A stretch of 64,000 nucleotides of DNA from the NCBI GenBank assembly GCA_038503075.1, contig JBCAML010000023.1, forward strand, positions 620,001 to 684,000. Direction: 5' to 3'. Under the pieces are notes generated by a model, which saw only the letters and a program-made list of their open reading frames with translations, was not told where the DNA came from and did no database searches. Shown one piece after another: positions 12,008 through 23,428 of the stretch. Source of the DNA: Gyromitra esculenta. Its lineage: Eukaryota > Ascomycota > Pezizomycetes > Pezizales > Discinaceae. Both the position numbers and the translations under genes were made by a program. How positions within the stretch are numbered: position 1 is the first letter of the stretch; each line of letters begins with the position of its first letter.

Positions 12008-12334
12008 TCAATTAATCGCTACGATATGCAGTCGAACCCAGCTGACAAAATCACACCGCCTCAATCTGAGCCTCATTCTCGTCCTTCGGCCTCTACCCTC
12101 CGTCAAACCTCCGTCCATGGAACGGCGCTTCGATGCCAACCACGGATTCGCACCCATCCGCCTCACGCTATAAACCACCACGTCAGAAAGCATATACACC
12201 CCATAACAAACCACCGCAAACGCAATCCCCAATCCTAAACGCAGACATGCACCAACGGGTCTAAAAGCAACGCTACAACACCAAATCCCCCACCCAGCAA
12301 CACATGTAGCATGTAAAACCCAATCAATCCACAA
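12008..12334 (-). CDS. Possible small hydrophobic protein or exon
   Basis: An open frame of about 108 codons begins with two hydrophobic stretches (VLHATCVAGWGIWCCSVAF, and LGLGIAFAVVCYGVYML preceding a VVVYSVRRM junction) that could be membrane segments. It then becomes Arg-rich and low in complexity. No ATG opens the frame; an upstream stop is close. If real, it is an internal exon. It could belong to the gene at 10816-11761, whose 5' end is unresolved and lies about 250 bp downstream on the same strand. No family recognised. Confidence 0.25.
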   Translation of the reverse strand: MWIDWVLHATCVAGWGIWCCSVAFRPVGACLRLGLGIAFAVVCYGVYMLSDVVVYSVRRMGANPWLASKRRSMDGGLTEGRGRRTRMRLRLRRCDFVSWVRLHIVAIN

Positions 12335-12559
12335 ACTCTCACTCGCTCAATGACTAAGCACCACCCACGAAGCCAACGACTAACCAATCTTCATCTCAAG
12401 TTCTGCATGCTGAGCCCTAATGTAAACTTCCGCCCCTATATCCATAACCTGCTTCAGTTCGCGACCTCCCACAGGACATCAAACGTTCGGCTAGAGTCTT
12501 CAGCTACATACGATGGGGATTACGCTGGCCATCTCACTCGGCGCCCGAAGAGTAACCTG

Positions 12560-13110
12560 TAGCTAGGCTTGTAGGGCGTGTATGGAGTATGGGTGTGTAG
12601 GGGCTTGACGCCCGTGTTTGCTCTGCTAGCTGTGTAGATGCGTTATTTTAGGGGTGCTGCTTGCGGAGGACTTGGGATAAGATATGGGGTGGTGCATTTG
12701 CTGGCGACTTTAAAGTGGAAAAGTGTGGTTTCGTGCATTTACAGATGACGTCGGAGTGGAAAGGTGTAGGTTTGTACATTTCCTGTGGGAAAGAGGTCGG
12801 TAAGGTCGTCAGCAAACTCGCTAAGGGTGGAAAGTCGAAGGTAAAGTCGTGGGCAAATGCATCAGGAAATTTTTATTTTGCTGCTTACTTTGACACAAAT
12901 AGGATTCTGTTATTAGTGGTATATTCAAGGTGATAGTGTAGGTGTTAAGAAAAGAGGTAGGATGGCTGGACAGCTCGGGTTCAACTCCTATGAAATACTT
13001 TTAGATTTCTGTTTTGTTTTGTTTTTCAGGGTTGGTGAAGTCGTCGATACAGTCATCTGTACATGCATCAAAGTGCAAGTTGATGCGTTTCCAAATGACA
13101 ACCAGACATA
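12560..13110. other. No supported gene; degenerate GTGGAAAG-type motifs
   Basis: Variants of GTGGAAAAGTGTGG and GTGCATTTACAG recur irregularly at 12650-12870, resembling a decayed minisatellite. The open frame across it (12661-12933) is repetitive in the same way and I do not call it a gene. Confidence 0.4.
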
Positions 13111-13758
13111 CATTTGTTCCGACCCGTATGTAATTAATTCCAGTTTGCAAAGTGGCCAACCGGTAGGTTAATTGGGTGGCCGATTTACGGATGGGTCCAT
13201 TTTGCAAATAGGCTGACCGATCTACAAAGTGGGGCCGGTACCCAAATGCCACTAGTAGTAAAAAATTTCACCCAGCTCAATAAACACCACAACTGCAATT
13301 TCTAAATGGCAAATACAAACCCTTTGCACCAGGTACATCAGTATCAGGAAACTTCAACTAATGGCAGTAATTACCTCTCCCTTGTACTGTAAACCAGATG
13401 TTGTTTTCACATTGGGTCTTGATACTGAAACATGACTTCAGTTCTGAAGTTGACATAGTGGAGGTATACAAGTCTTACAGAGTTGTGGCTATAGTGGATC
13501 AATAGTAGAGAAATTCAAGTGGAAGATGAGTGTTATATATTAGTGGTGGTGAATGAGATGCGAACCTTGTAGGTATTAGTTGAACAGGAGTATGGGGCGA
13601 TGAATCCTGAATTGTATACCAGTCCTTTTCTAGATTCAATTTGCGGGTGGGCTGAAAGGTTTGAACAGTGGGTCTATTTGTCAATTACCTAGCCAATTGA
13701 CAAATCTGGCCGATCACTTTGCAAACCGGATCTAATTACATACGGGTCAGAACACATG
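13111..13758. mobile_element. Non-autonomous TIR element with TA target duplication
   Basis: The ends are inverted copies: the left end reads CATTTGTTCCGACCCGTATG and the reverse complement of the right end reads CATGTGTTCTGACCCGTATG, and the match continues inward through TAATTA and the TTTGCAAAGTG motif. TA lies directly outside both ends (13109-13110 and 13759-13760), as for Tc1/mariner-superfamily insertions. At 648 bp with no plausible transposase, it looks like a MITE or an internally deleted element. Confidence 0.7.
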
Positions 13759-14635
13759 TATTCCCACGAATTTGCCATACATCCATAAACTCACAAATGG
13801 CTTTCCTACCCCGTTTTTACTAGGGCGAAGTAATGGCTTTACAGACGACTTTCCCGCACCAATTCAGATAGAGAAAATAATGCATTTCCACGGTTTTCAG
13901 AGCTAGTTCCCCTTTCTCCTCTCGTCTCCACTGTATAGCACAGATATACAGCTATATTTACTAGCCCCAGGAGCTCGCCTGCAACGCTCGTTGCTGGGCC
14001 TACTGCTGAATTCAGATCGCTGTGAGTATTCACATTGTGGGCACGTCCGTACCTCAACGTAAAAGCATATTTACCACCAGGTCACTAACATGGATATAAG
14101 ATATTCCCTTCCCAACACCCTGATAAAGCGCATCGTGAATAGAGACGACTGCATGCACGTATGCACGTACGGACCACTGACATGGACTAATTCACAAATC
14201 TAAGGAAAGAAGCCCGGGCGTGCTTGAGTCCCTTCCCAAGCGAATGACTCCAGCGCTGGCCGCCATCTGTCGATGGAGATACTTATTCCCTCATCTCCCA
14301 TTGATCCCCTCCACTGGCGTACGGTAGGGACTGGCAGATACTTGGTTAGGCGCTGGGTACTGGGTGGATTGACATATATATAAATACAGTGGCTCTAGCC
14401 TTAAACTCTAGTACTTATGCGAGCTGGTACTTACTCACACAGGTCCTTCAGCATACTACGCCTGCATCTATCAGCTTTTATTCATCACTGGTTCAATGTT
14501 TTCGTAAATATTTCGAGCATGAAACGGGGATGTGCGACTCCACCCAAAAAGGCCAGGCCTACGAGCGCCAGGTACGTTTACGCCATCGACTGCATTGTGG
14601 ATCTGACGATACGTTCCGGGCCGTTCGCCAATCTA

Positions 14636-15925
14636 ACTATTACGCGAATAGACCCGATCTGTTCGCGAATGAACTGCTGTTCACATACATCGACGACTCG
14701 GGCCATTCACGAATGACCCAGAGAGACCATGGCCCGGTTGGACACTCCGGTGTGTGGTGTGGGGCGGGCATCTTCGGGGGGGAGTTACCAACTTTTTCAA
14801 CTACTTGAAATGTCTCCTTTTTAGGAACAACATATCCTGGCTGTGAAAAAGTTTCCTCTTGGCTAGAATGTTTATGCAGTCGCCCGTTAAGCATTTCAAA
14901 GTGTTTTAATTCTTCAAATGTTGTTTAGGATTCTGTTGCATTTCCAGGTGTGGGTTTTCGAGTAGGGTAAATTGCAAAAACGTAGTAACAACTTGGAGAA
15001 AGAATCAGATATAGTGCATACAGAAAACGTATGCTACTTGTTAGTAGGAATTGGAAACCGATTTTGACGCTGAGAGTTTCTAATAGATAATATCAAACTG
15101 TTCCCATTGGTTCTGTAAGTGGAGGAGATAAAGGCATTTTGATTGCTACTGTACAGGGAGATATGTGTTATGATGTGCGACCTATGTACATGTTTTTCGG
15201 TTAAAAAATTTCGCTACTTCACCTATTTAGGTTATATATAGACAACTACGAACGAGACCGGGCTATGGCAAGAATGGAGAAAAGTGGAGCCTAAGAATAT
15301 GGAGATGGGTGTGTTTGCTAGATTAAGAAAAATGGCAAAAACAAGCGGGGTGGATGTGAGCTGGGAGAGTATTCAGAGTGGAGCAACGGCGTTTCAGAGA
15401 ATGAGAGTATGTTTGATAGGGCCGGAAACAGAGGTGGATCAATGTGGATATAAGGATCTGAATGTGGAAAGTGTGAAGAAAGGATAGTGTACGGAGTCGG
15501 AATGATGTGAGCAGGAAATGGGCAGGGGGAGATGTTTGTGGGATTGAAACGGATAGCAAGGAGACTAGTGTGGTGCGGCGGTGAAATGTTATTGAGGAAA
15601 AGGACGGAGGAAGAAGCCGAGGAGTTTGATGTGGATGAAGATATGGGAAAGCCATGGAGTGAACACGGAGGGGACAGTGATTGATGTGAAAGTTTTTTTC
15701 GCATCAGAATTTGTTTGTTTTAACAATGTCATTTAGTGCTAGCCGCCATAGCCTAAGGTTGGATGCGTGTATGAATTATATACATATCTCTCAATCTATG
15801 TAGGTTATGTGATTACATTCACCAAATTCGGGCCACTGATCGACTGGCCAGTAGACTGGGCTGACAGTGGATACATACAAAGAGTAGCTCATTCACGAAT
15901 GTACCGGGTCTATTCGCGAAATCGC
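14636..15925. mobile_element. TIR element of about 1.3 kb, degenerate
   Basis: About 60 bp at the left end matches the reverse complement of the right end. The shared core is CGCGAATAGACCCGRT, followed on both arms by a TTCGNGAATGARCT motif. TA dinucleotides lie at both outer edges (14634-14635 and 15926-15927). The interior has G/A-biased short frames (for example 15284-15487) without a recognisable transposase. Superfamily unassigned; the TA edges hint at Tc1/mariner. Confidence 0.6.
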
Positions 15926-16431
15926 TAGATTAGTGGATGGCTAAGAAGAGATAGTCTTCAGTGTAGACTACACATTGCACTGACCTTTGCAGTGAAGCAT
16001 CGCCTGCGCTAAGATATCAGTTTACTATAGGGTGTATCACCCCGCATAGGGCATTCTTCGTTTGCCAAAAGGCAAGCATGTGCGCGGTGGATTCATCTGA
16101 ACGGTGGGATAAATTCTAAATACTTTGATGTTTAACTCGGAAATAGTGATAAGATCTCATTAGCACCGCTTGAGTTATCCAGCAATAGGTAGCTCTATCT
16201 AGATCGCAACTCTGCTTGGGGTTCGTTTTGTAACTCCAGAAGGTTCTATGAAAAATACATCGCTAGGATGTGCTTCTATCCCAAAGACAAGACTGTTACC
16301 TTAGTACTAACCTTGGTTTTTCATGCTAACTATATCCCGTGATAGATGCTCCGCCCATCCGCCACTCTTAAGAACTTGTGGACCTTTTAGATTAATATTG
16401 AATAGCATTCAAAGTCAATCTACCTACCATC

Positions 16432-18744
16432 TTACTCGTTCGGTGATGCATAGTATAAACACAATTCGAGCATCTCCTTTAAGCCAATGTAGCTCACAGT
16501 TTCCGCTGCGGCCACATATTTCCCCCACAGCCCCGAAGCCCTGGCATCCGCCCAGAATTTAATCAGCATCCGCGTGACATCCGTGTTGCTTCCTGAGATA
16601 CGGTCACTCCGGACATCCTTCCATCGCTCCGGCCAACAAAGCATAGCCACGAGCAGCACAAACGCGTGGCAATCGTCGGCCGCATCGGGTGAATACATGG
16701 AATTGAAGCAGCCGAGGAGTCGAGGCGGACAGCATATATAGCCACCCATGTACAAACACATAGTCTTCTGCACTTGGGGACAGTACACTGCGGCACCGAG
16801 ATCGATTAGCACCGCGTGGTCGCGCGCCCATACGATATTATCCAAGCGCACATCACGGTGGATGATATGTTGATCATGAAGCCAGTGTAACGCGGTGAGT
16901 ACATCAGTCAGGACCTCCCGCCAGTGGAAGAGAGTTGCGCCAGGTTTAACAGGATAGCCATACGGCTCGATGCCAAACTCCTGGTTATCGTGCGAATAGT
17001 AAAAGAGCTGAGGAAGGTTTTTGTGCCCGCCCAGGTTGTGGATATATCTTAGGATCTCAATTTCAGAATGCACAAGTCGAGGACCGAAATCTCCACGCGC
17101 AGGAACAGTGCGCTTCACGACTATGGTGCTCACGCCATCGCCACCCTTAGCGTCCGGTTTTATCCACCGCCCGTTTGCGAGCTTCCGGAGATCCCTGGGT
17201 GTTTTGAACACGGCCACCTCGTTGAAGGCTTGATTGCCCAGGCGACAATGCATCACCCCGAGTTCCATAGAGAAGGCTGGAATCGGAGGGAGGTACTGCG
17301 TGTCCTTCATAATCTCGCGGAGGTAGGAGATTGCATATTCAATGGTCATCGATTTATACGACGAGGCCTCGAGCTTGTTGCTAGAGTGTGATCTGGTGAG
17401 CGTTATCATGATATTTTCATTGAAATTTGAAACAATTCCGACAAATCGCCGTCGCTGCAGCTGTTTGCTACCCACAATCTTCAGATAGTCATACATTTGG
17501 CCTTTCGCCTCGTCGTCGAGAGTGCCAAGCTTCATTTCCCACATGGCAATAATGGAATAAGGATCTGGACCCGACACGTTCCCATGTGTGATGCTAAAGT
17601 CCGGTGAAAAGCCACTAAGGTTTCTTGAGCGATGTGTCTCCCAGATCTTAGTGCCCGGATTGTCTTCCGTACTGTCTATATCAAAGTATCTTTGAGCATG
17701 CGGGAAAAATAGCCTGTACATATCAGATTCCCGGGTGTAATCTTCGTCCTGGAGATTTCGAATTTTTGGGTCTTTGATCAAGGCGCCTTCTGGGAGCGCA
17801 GGAATGTCGAGGTTCTGTTGGCCAGCGTTGTTATCCAGGACCTTCGCCCATGTTTGAGCACGGCTAACGGAGACTATGCACATCGTTAGCATTAAATCGA
17901 CAATGAGTATATTAGAAACTCAGGAATATGTAAAAGGGGGCGAGGGAGTGAAATGCCTGGAACGCTGTCGTAACCGGCCATCTGTCGCTCAAGCATGAGC
18001 TTTTGCTTCTCACTCTGAAGTTCCTCTATCTTTGCCTGCGCTTTCTGAGATTGTCTATCGAAATTCTCCCTCTCTTTCTGAGATTGTTTAGCGAAATCCT
18101 CCCTCTCTTTCTGAGATTGTTTAGCGAAATCCTCCCTCTCTTTCTGAGACTGTCTATCGAAGTTCTCTCTCGCTTTCTCCGTCGCCTGCCGTGCCTCTTT
18201 TGCCTCCTGCCTTGCCTCCTTGGTCTCCTTCCTCGACCCCTTGGTCTCCTTCCTAGCCTCCTTTGTCTCCTTCCTCGCCTCCTTGGTCTCCTTCCTCGCC
18301 TCCTTGGTCTCCTGACTCGCCTCCTCGATTCTCTTCAGTGCCTTTTCAGCTATCTTCTGTGCTTGCTCTACAGCATCTACATATGGGTTACTTGCCTATC
18401 CCAAACACATAATAATCAGCAAGTTTCCACTCATTGTCACATATAAATTTGAACCCACCGCATGCAACACATTCATTAAAAGCCTCTCCGCTAGCCCCTG
18501 AACGACCAGTGGCTTCGCAGGCAATGACTTAATCACCATCAGCATATCATCGAGGAGAACTAGAGAGCAAGTTAGTATCAGCCAGCATAGCGAGAGCGAA
18601 GAGTGAGGCTGACAAACCTTTGAAAATTATCTCCAGCTGATCTTGCGTCAGAAAGCGGTAGGAAGGTAGTGTAAATGTAGGGCTGAGCTGGATGGTGCTC
18701 ATCAAATCGGTTATAGAAGGAGAGGTAGTACTAATAAGCTCCAT
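16432..18744 (-). CDS. Coiled coil + PD-(D/E)xK nuclease-like + kinase-like protein (CR-effector architecture)
   Basis: Four minus-strand exons: 18744-18618, 18559-18459, 18395-17975 and 17873-16432, giving 696 aa. Introns are 58, 63 and 101 nt; donors GTTTGT, GTGGGT and GTTACG (the last is weak); a GCTAAC branch precedes the last acceptor. Residues about 85-210 form a highly charged coiled coil built from EARKETK and FAKQSQKERED repeats. Residues about 260-370 carry a restriction-endonuclease-like signature: a Glu in RESDMYRLF (near 265), PD (307-308) and WEMK with E329/K331. Residues about 460-640 are protein-kinase-like: VVK (K470), HRDVRLDN (555-562), DLG (574-576, in place of DFG) and DDCHAF. 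REase-kinase fusions are a described Crinkler/CR-toxin class in fungi and oomycetes. Nuclease and kinase catalytic residues all appear present. Start is the first ATG of exon 1; an extra 5' exon is possible. Function beyond architecture is inference. Confidence 0.75.
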
Positions 18745-20097
18745 GCTGTCCCTCTGCGTGTCCACGGGTGGATTGTTGGTGAACTCGTTGGTGGCAGAAA
18801 CTGGATGGAAAATACAAGTTTAGAGGTGACTAAAACAAATTTTGTGAGCTTAAATCCCCCAAGATACTCTGGGTGGTGGGTTATAGGATGCACAGAGAAT
18901 CACTCGCCGAATGACTAAAGTTTGTGACTAAGCGCCAGCACCCATATTATGTTGGATGCACGCTTAGATGTCAACCAACCGAATTCAGATGCGGAACACG
19001 TCTTCAGTAAAGCAAGGTTCTTGATCTGATTGCTTGCCGTAAGATAGCAGGATGTGCCCATCTAAATTAAATCCTCTCTGTAATGTGTCCACCCAAATTT
19101 TTAGTGAAGCTTAGTAAGCAGCGATGCATGCACCTGGTTAGCGAGTTCTGCGTCTACTTCTTGAAGACGTCACGCATAGCCATTATCCGAGGAAATACTG
19201 CAAGCTCTCACATGCACAGGCACCTAAGAGGATTATACTTCTTTGTGCTTCGTGTTTCTCATATACCAGGGTGGTTGCGCGGATCATGGGTTCTCATTAA
19301 GAGCTTCCTATGTACTAGTCTGAGGCCACATTGAAAATTTAGAACGCTCTGGACATCCATCTAAGCTAAATCGCTAAGATAAAAGAGCCCCGCAGCAAAC
19401 TGCACGTAAAAACTAAGCTGTCATTCGCTCCGAACTGCGTCGTCGATACGCCTGCATGTAGCTTCACAGCGTAGATTGAGCGCTGTGTGAAGCTCATATC
19501 AGGAAGTGAGGAACGACAAAAATGATCCGGCTGATAGAAGAACATGAAAAAAAGCGTAATAATGAGCATTAGAACACCAGAAGCTTAGTATCAAGAATAT
19601 GAGAAGAGTGGTTTTGGCGATGATGTATGGCAGAGGAGTCTCTCGAACGCTTCATCAATGCGAGAACAGGATTGTATCAAACCTTTTTACAAGTCTGGCA
19701 AAGTTTCGGCGACGGTATGGGGATGTTTTTACGATAATCGTCGTGCTACTTTTGATCCAATCGTCGCCAAATCCTATAATAGCAAGCTCTAAATTCAGAT
19801 GTTACGTTACCACGAGTCATGGATCATATCCATTCAACGCTAGGATGCTTCTGCATTGTCATGTAAGACGATTCACGTATCTATAATGCTGATCGGACAA
19901 CCGAGTATGTATGGGTTGAACTCAAAAAAACTCCAAGATCAATATCCTAGGATCAAGACACCGCCGGCGCCCTTGATGCTATGAAGCAGGGACTGGTAGA
20001 GGTGTTATCCGCAGCTCGGGAGCCAGTTATGCCTGCTTGGATGGAGATAGAAATCATGGTAGAATGATGGGATAGGAAATATTAAATTTAGACTTTC
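18745..20097. other. No supported gene
   Basis: AT-rich region upstream of the CR-effector-like gene. Short frames (for example 19083-19334 and 19599-19886) have no domain, splice or compositional support. The first 300 bases probably contain the promoter and perhaps a 5' exon of the gene at 16432-18744. Confidence 0.4.
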
Positions 20098-20366
20098 TGT
20101 CAAAATAAGACTCACGTGTGTATCATGTGATCGGTTATGTAATATCCCGGCGCGGATAGTTTGTTGTATCGACTCGGATAGAATGTTATCCCAAGTTGGA
20201 TAGAATAGTGTGCGGGGGATCATAGTACTGAGGCAACAGTACGGATATAGTTTTTCCTTAAAGTACGGGTTGTGGGAGTAGTTTAATCGTCATCAATATC
20301 AATCTGTATCTCCCTCATACCAGCTATCCTGTTTATCCGCTGTCCTGTGCCTATATATTTTTATTA
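20098..20366 (+). mobile_element. Solo copia LTR
   Basis: This 269-bp sequence starts TGTCAAAATAAGACTCACGT, ends ATATATTTTTATTA, and matches the LTRs of the copia element at 49755-62611 over its length with moderate divergence. It is flanked by the 5-bp duplication CTTTC (20093-20097 and 20367-20371). No internal copia sequence adjoins it, so it is a solo LTR left by recombination between two LTRs. Confidence 0.85.
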
Positions 20367-21109
20367 CTTTCTTCTATCTATATTTCTTTTCCAATATTTC
20401 TCAACCTACTCCGTCTTATTTATTGCGGTAGGCCCTAGCTTCTAGTCACCTGGTAATGCCCTGGGTTTTACTTTAGGGTAAATTAGGAAAAAGCGCAATC
20501 GTAAATTAGTCATCAGCTGTATCCTGCTTAGTCATATACAATTCTCCCACAACACACTGCTGCAGTTGGCTATAGATATAAAGGCTCTTTTAGTTGGTTT
20601 GAATTTCACTGATATTAAGATTTAGGATTACTTCCGCCACACGTTCCAAAAACTACAAGCAAGGAGCAAATCGTTTGGTCGAACAATACTAGATCACATC
20701 CACATCCCTTCAATGTAGGCAGGGTACTCAAGGGCGTTGGTGAGTGTAAGCAAGCTTCAGTAAAAGGTCGTCGCACGCGCCTACCCGTGAAACTGTTGAT
20801 ATATTGGTTATGAAAACACCACGAAAGCCTTTGAGTGGGCACTTTATAATGTTCATAATGACTCCAACGGCCAGCGTGATGTTAACAATATGTCGCTCCA
20901 CCGTTTAATCACTCGGTTCTCGGTGATGTATGAAGCCAATCAGTAAGTTCTGACTATCTCCATACTACAGTTTGACCTCGGACAATGATCAGCATTTTGA
21001 TTGCGGTCGCTCTCTGGTGCCAGCATGTATTATGTGATTCATCACGACTTGTATCTTGAGCTCATCGAAAGCTTTATAGACAGAATAACTACCATATACT
21101 TCTCTATTT
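20367..21109. other. No gene; diverged repeat shared with about 29394-29510
   Basis: The stretch 20452-20560 (CCCTGGGTTTTACTTTAGGG onward, through AGTCATCA) resembles 29394-29510 in the same orientation, with many differences. The rest of the interval has no supportable feature. Confidence 0.4.
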
Positions 21110-21360
21110 CAGCGGTATCCAGGTGTAGTTGATTAATAAGGGGGCGACGGCAACGGCACATCTCATGCCCAAGAGTAAACTTATAGCACTAAAAGTTGAG
21201 CTGAAAAATCCGCAGAGTCAAACAATAAGTCTCAAAATTGCCTGTTTATTTATATCTGTGAGTTTTGTTACTTCCGCCTAATTACCCGACCGTTACGCAA
21301 GGCAGCAGCGGTTGCGTTGCCGCTGTCGCCTCATTCAGCGACAGCGGCAAAACACCACTG
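21110..21360. mobile_element. MITE, CAGTGGTG family, copy at 21 kb
   Basis: Left end CAGCGGTATCC...AAGGGGGCGACGGCAAC; right end reads in reverse complement CAGTGGTGTTTTGCCGC...GAATGAGGCGACAGCGGCAA. The inner TIR core (GRGGCGACRGCRAC) is shared with the copies near 30.0 and 48.4 kb. About 250 bp, no coding. The right end contains a perfect 13-bp hairpin (21317-21350). No clear TA at the edges, so limits are approximate. Confidence 0.55.
21317..21350. repeat. Perfect 13-bp inverted repeat (hairpin)
   Basis: TTGCCGCTGTCGC (21317-21329) and its exact complement GCGACAGCGGCAA (21338-21350) are separated by 8 bases. GC-rich stem; most likely a consequence of overlapping MITE ends rather than an RNA gene. 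Confidence 0.85.
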
Positions 21361-21789
21361 AATGATGCAACTTTCTCATACCTAAACGAATGTTTGCTAG
21401 GATTGGCGGGATAAAAATATAGGCTGTGCCCAACACTTTCTTTGATTCTGTTTCCGTCTTTCAACTTTGTTTTTTGCGCTATTTCTTACATTTGGAATGT
21501 TCCCAGCTTTCATTGGGGCCAAAAAATAGCCAACGTTTGAGGCAGAGACATTATTAAATTCATTGGATCCTCAAAACTACTGTTCAAATGTCTGAAAAAT
21601 ACATAGGTCTCTCTTGGAACTAAGTAAATCGATGTCAGGAATTATAGTGAAGCAACCTCTTCCTGCTCTAGGGCCTTGGATCCGGATAAATGATAGCAAC
21701 ATCAGAGAACCAACGCACAGGATAAGGTTACATGTATCCTGTTTCTAAGGTGTGGCGATGCCGTTGTCGTCGTCTCATTAAGCGATTAT

Positions 21790-21921
21790 GTACTCGTGGC
21801 TCATGGTAAGAACCTGAAAACACGGGTGGCGAATTTGTATGGCGAAATATCCGTGCATCACACCATAGCATACAAAGTCAAACGCCCATGTTTTCAGGTT
21901 CTTGCCCTAGGCCACGAGTAC
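21790..21921. mobile_element. Foldback-like inverted repeat, about 52-bp arms
   Basis: The left arm (21790-21841, starting GTACTCGTGGC, containing AAGAACCTGAAAACA) is matched by the reverse complement of the right arm (21869-21921) with a handful of mismatches. The loop is about 27 bp. Just to its left (about 21750-21782) lies a sequence resembling the right end of the CAGTGGTG MITE family. It may be a very short foldback element or a hairpin formed by two element ends. Confidence 0.6.
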
Positions 21922-23019
21922 CACCGTATGTAGGCGTACTACTCTCTCGAAGCATCCATGAAAGCTGGTTTATGCACTGAGGCAGACGTCTTTTCTGCTG
22001 ATGTCCTCCTCCAATCTCACCTCCTCAACAGCCCCCTTTCTACACCAATCCATGAGTCAGCGTGCCCACTCTCCATTTTCTCAATTGGGCGTAGATACCA
22101 CCTTGCCGGCTGCTCCACTGTCTCCAAATTGTCCCTGGCTCTTTTATCGTGATCATAGAGTATCAATTCCCGCCATTCTCGCTTTTACGCTCTTCTTTTT
22201 CTCCTCCATCTTATTCCCCGCACATGCCCCAGGATGAAAACCGCAAGGGAAATTTGGAATAACGGGTAAGGAAAAATAATCCTAGAACGAGTATGAATGA
22301 GTGTGATGAGCCGCAGTTCTCTAGGCAGCGACTGTCTCGTGCCCAGCCTATTTTTCCAGTATTGCTGACGCGTGAGCGTGAGGACGGACCTTGGCGCCAA
22401 GCATTCCCGCCCGAGCATGAGACAGAGGTAGCGATGGGTTGTGCTTTTCACCAAGGCATAAGCGATTGCTCTCCCCATGAGAACTCATGCTGGAAAGATC
22501 CCTTAATATCCTCTACCTTGTGCCCTTTACGGCGGCCTACCTGGCGCAAAACCGCAAAAATCATCGCTTATGGAAAATGAAAAATGAAAAATGAAAAACT
22601 TGAACTATTAAGGTGAGCCATATGGGTAGAATGTACAACCTAGCTATCAAAGAAACCCTAGGGGGCCATAATAGAGGAAGGCAAGGACCCCGCAAATTGC
22701 AAGCGATGATTTCGAGTGATAATTCGTGATTTGATTCGCCCAGCACCCAGGCGCCGACCTCCTAGAGGTCCTCTTCTCTGGGTGTCACTTTCTGCAGAGA
22801 GTGTTTCCAGACCATACCTCCTAAAAACTTGCTCACCTGGTAGGATTGTGGGACTTTTGGCGAGCTCTCAAAAATCAATATTGCCTGGAGGTCGGGGGGA
22901 AGCACAGAAATCTTGGCATTGTTTACGGCATTGTTTGCACTCTATATATCGCTCTATTGATCTCTATACCGATCTATCTATATTTATATACATATATATC
23001 TATGCTATGGAAGGGGGGC

Positions 23020-23330
23020 GCCGGAGCAGGCCGGAAAGCGAGCAGGAAACAGACTCAAAAGCAGGCAGGAAACAAGCGCCAAAGCAGGCAGGAGAGCGAG
23101 CGGGAAACAGGCCCTGAAGCAGGTAGGAAACAGGCCCCGAAGCGAGCACGAAAGCAGGCATGAAAGCAGGGACGAAAGTAGGCACGAAAGTAGGTAGAAG
23201 ATAGGCTCCGAAGAAGGCAGGAAACAGGCGCCAAAGCAGGCTGGAGACAGGCCCGAAGCAAGCAGGAAACAGGCGCCTAGGTGAGCAGAAAAACGAGCAG
23301 GGAACAGACCCTAGAGCAGGCAGCAAACGC
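23020..23330 (+). repeat. Minisatellite (GCAGGAAACAGGCGCCAAA-type units)
   Basis: Irregular tandem units of about 12-20 bp based on GCAGGAAACAGGC and AAGCAGGCAGG. The same unit types form the array at 63449-63718. Long Gln/Lys/Arg-rich frames in this interval are products of the repeat. The array lies inside the TIR element 22528-23621. Confidence 0.8.
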
Positions 23331-23428
23331 GGCCAAGCTCCTGTCACGCTGTTCTTTTGAGGCTAATGAATATGTGCGATATCTTCAATTCTCTAGAACT
23401 ACATGTACTATGCTATTTACATACATGA
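23331..23428 (+). repeat. Dispersed module, copy 2
   Basis: Matches 481-574, including the CAAGCTCCTGTCAC start and the TTCTTTTGAGGCTAATGAAT core. It follows the minisatellite directly, as in copy 1. Confidence 0.7.

Noticed and set aside
18003..18446. Leu-rich plus-strand frame of 147 codons
   Set aside because: It is the antisense of the coiled-coil exon on the minus strand, whose splice sites and frame continuity support the minus strand.
22716..23163. Basic Gln/Lys-rich frames of 105-133 codons
   Set aside because: Their composition is that of the translated minisatellite inside a TIR element; no start or splice support.
23020..23330. Repeats resembling a CRISPR array
   Set aside because: Units are short, irregular and without unique spacers of constant length; eukaryotic context. 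It is a minisatellite.
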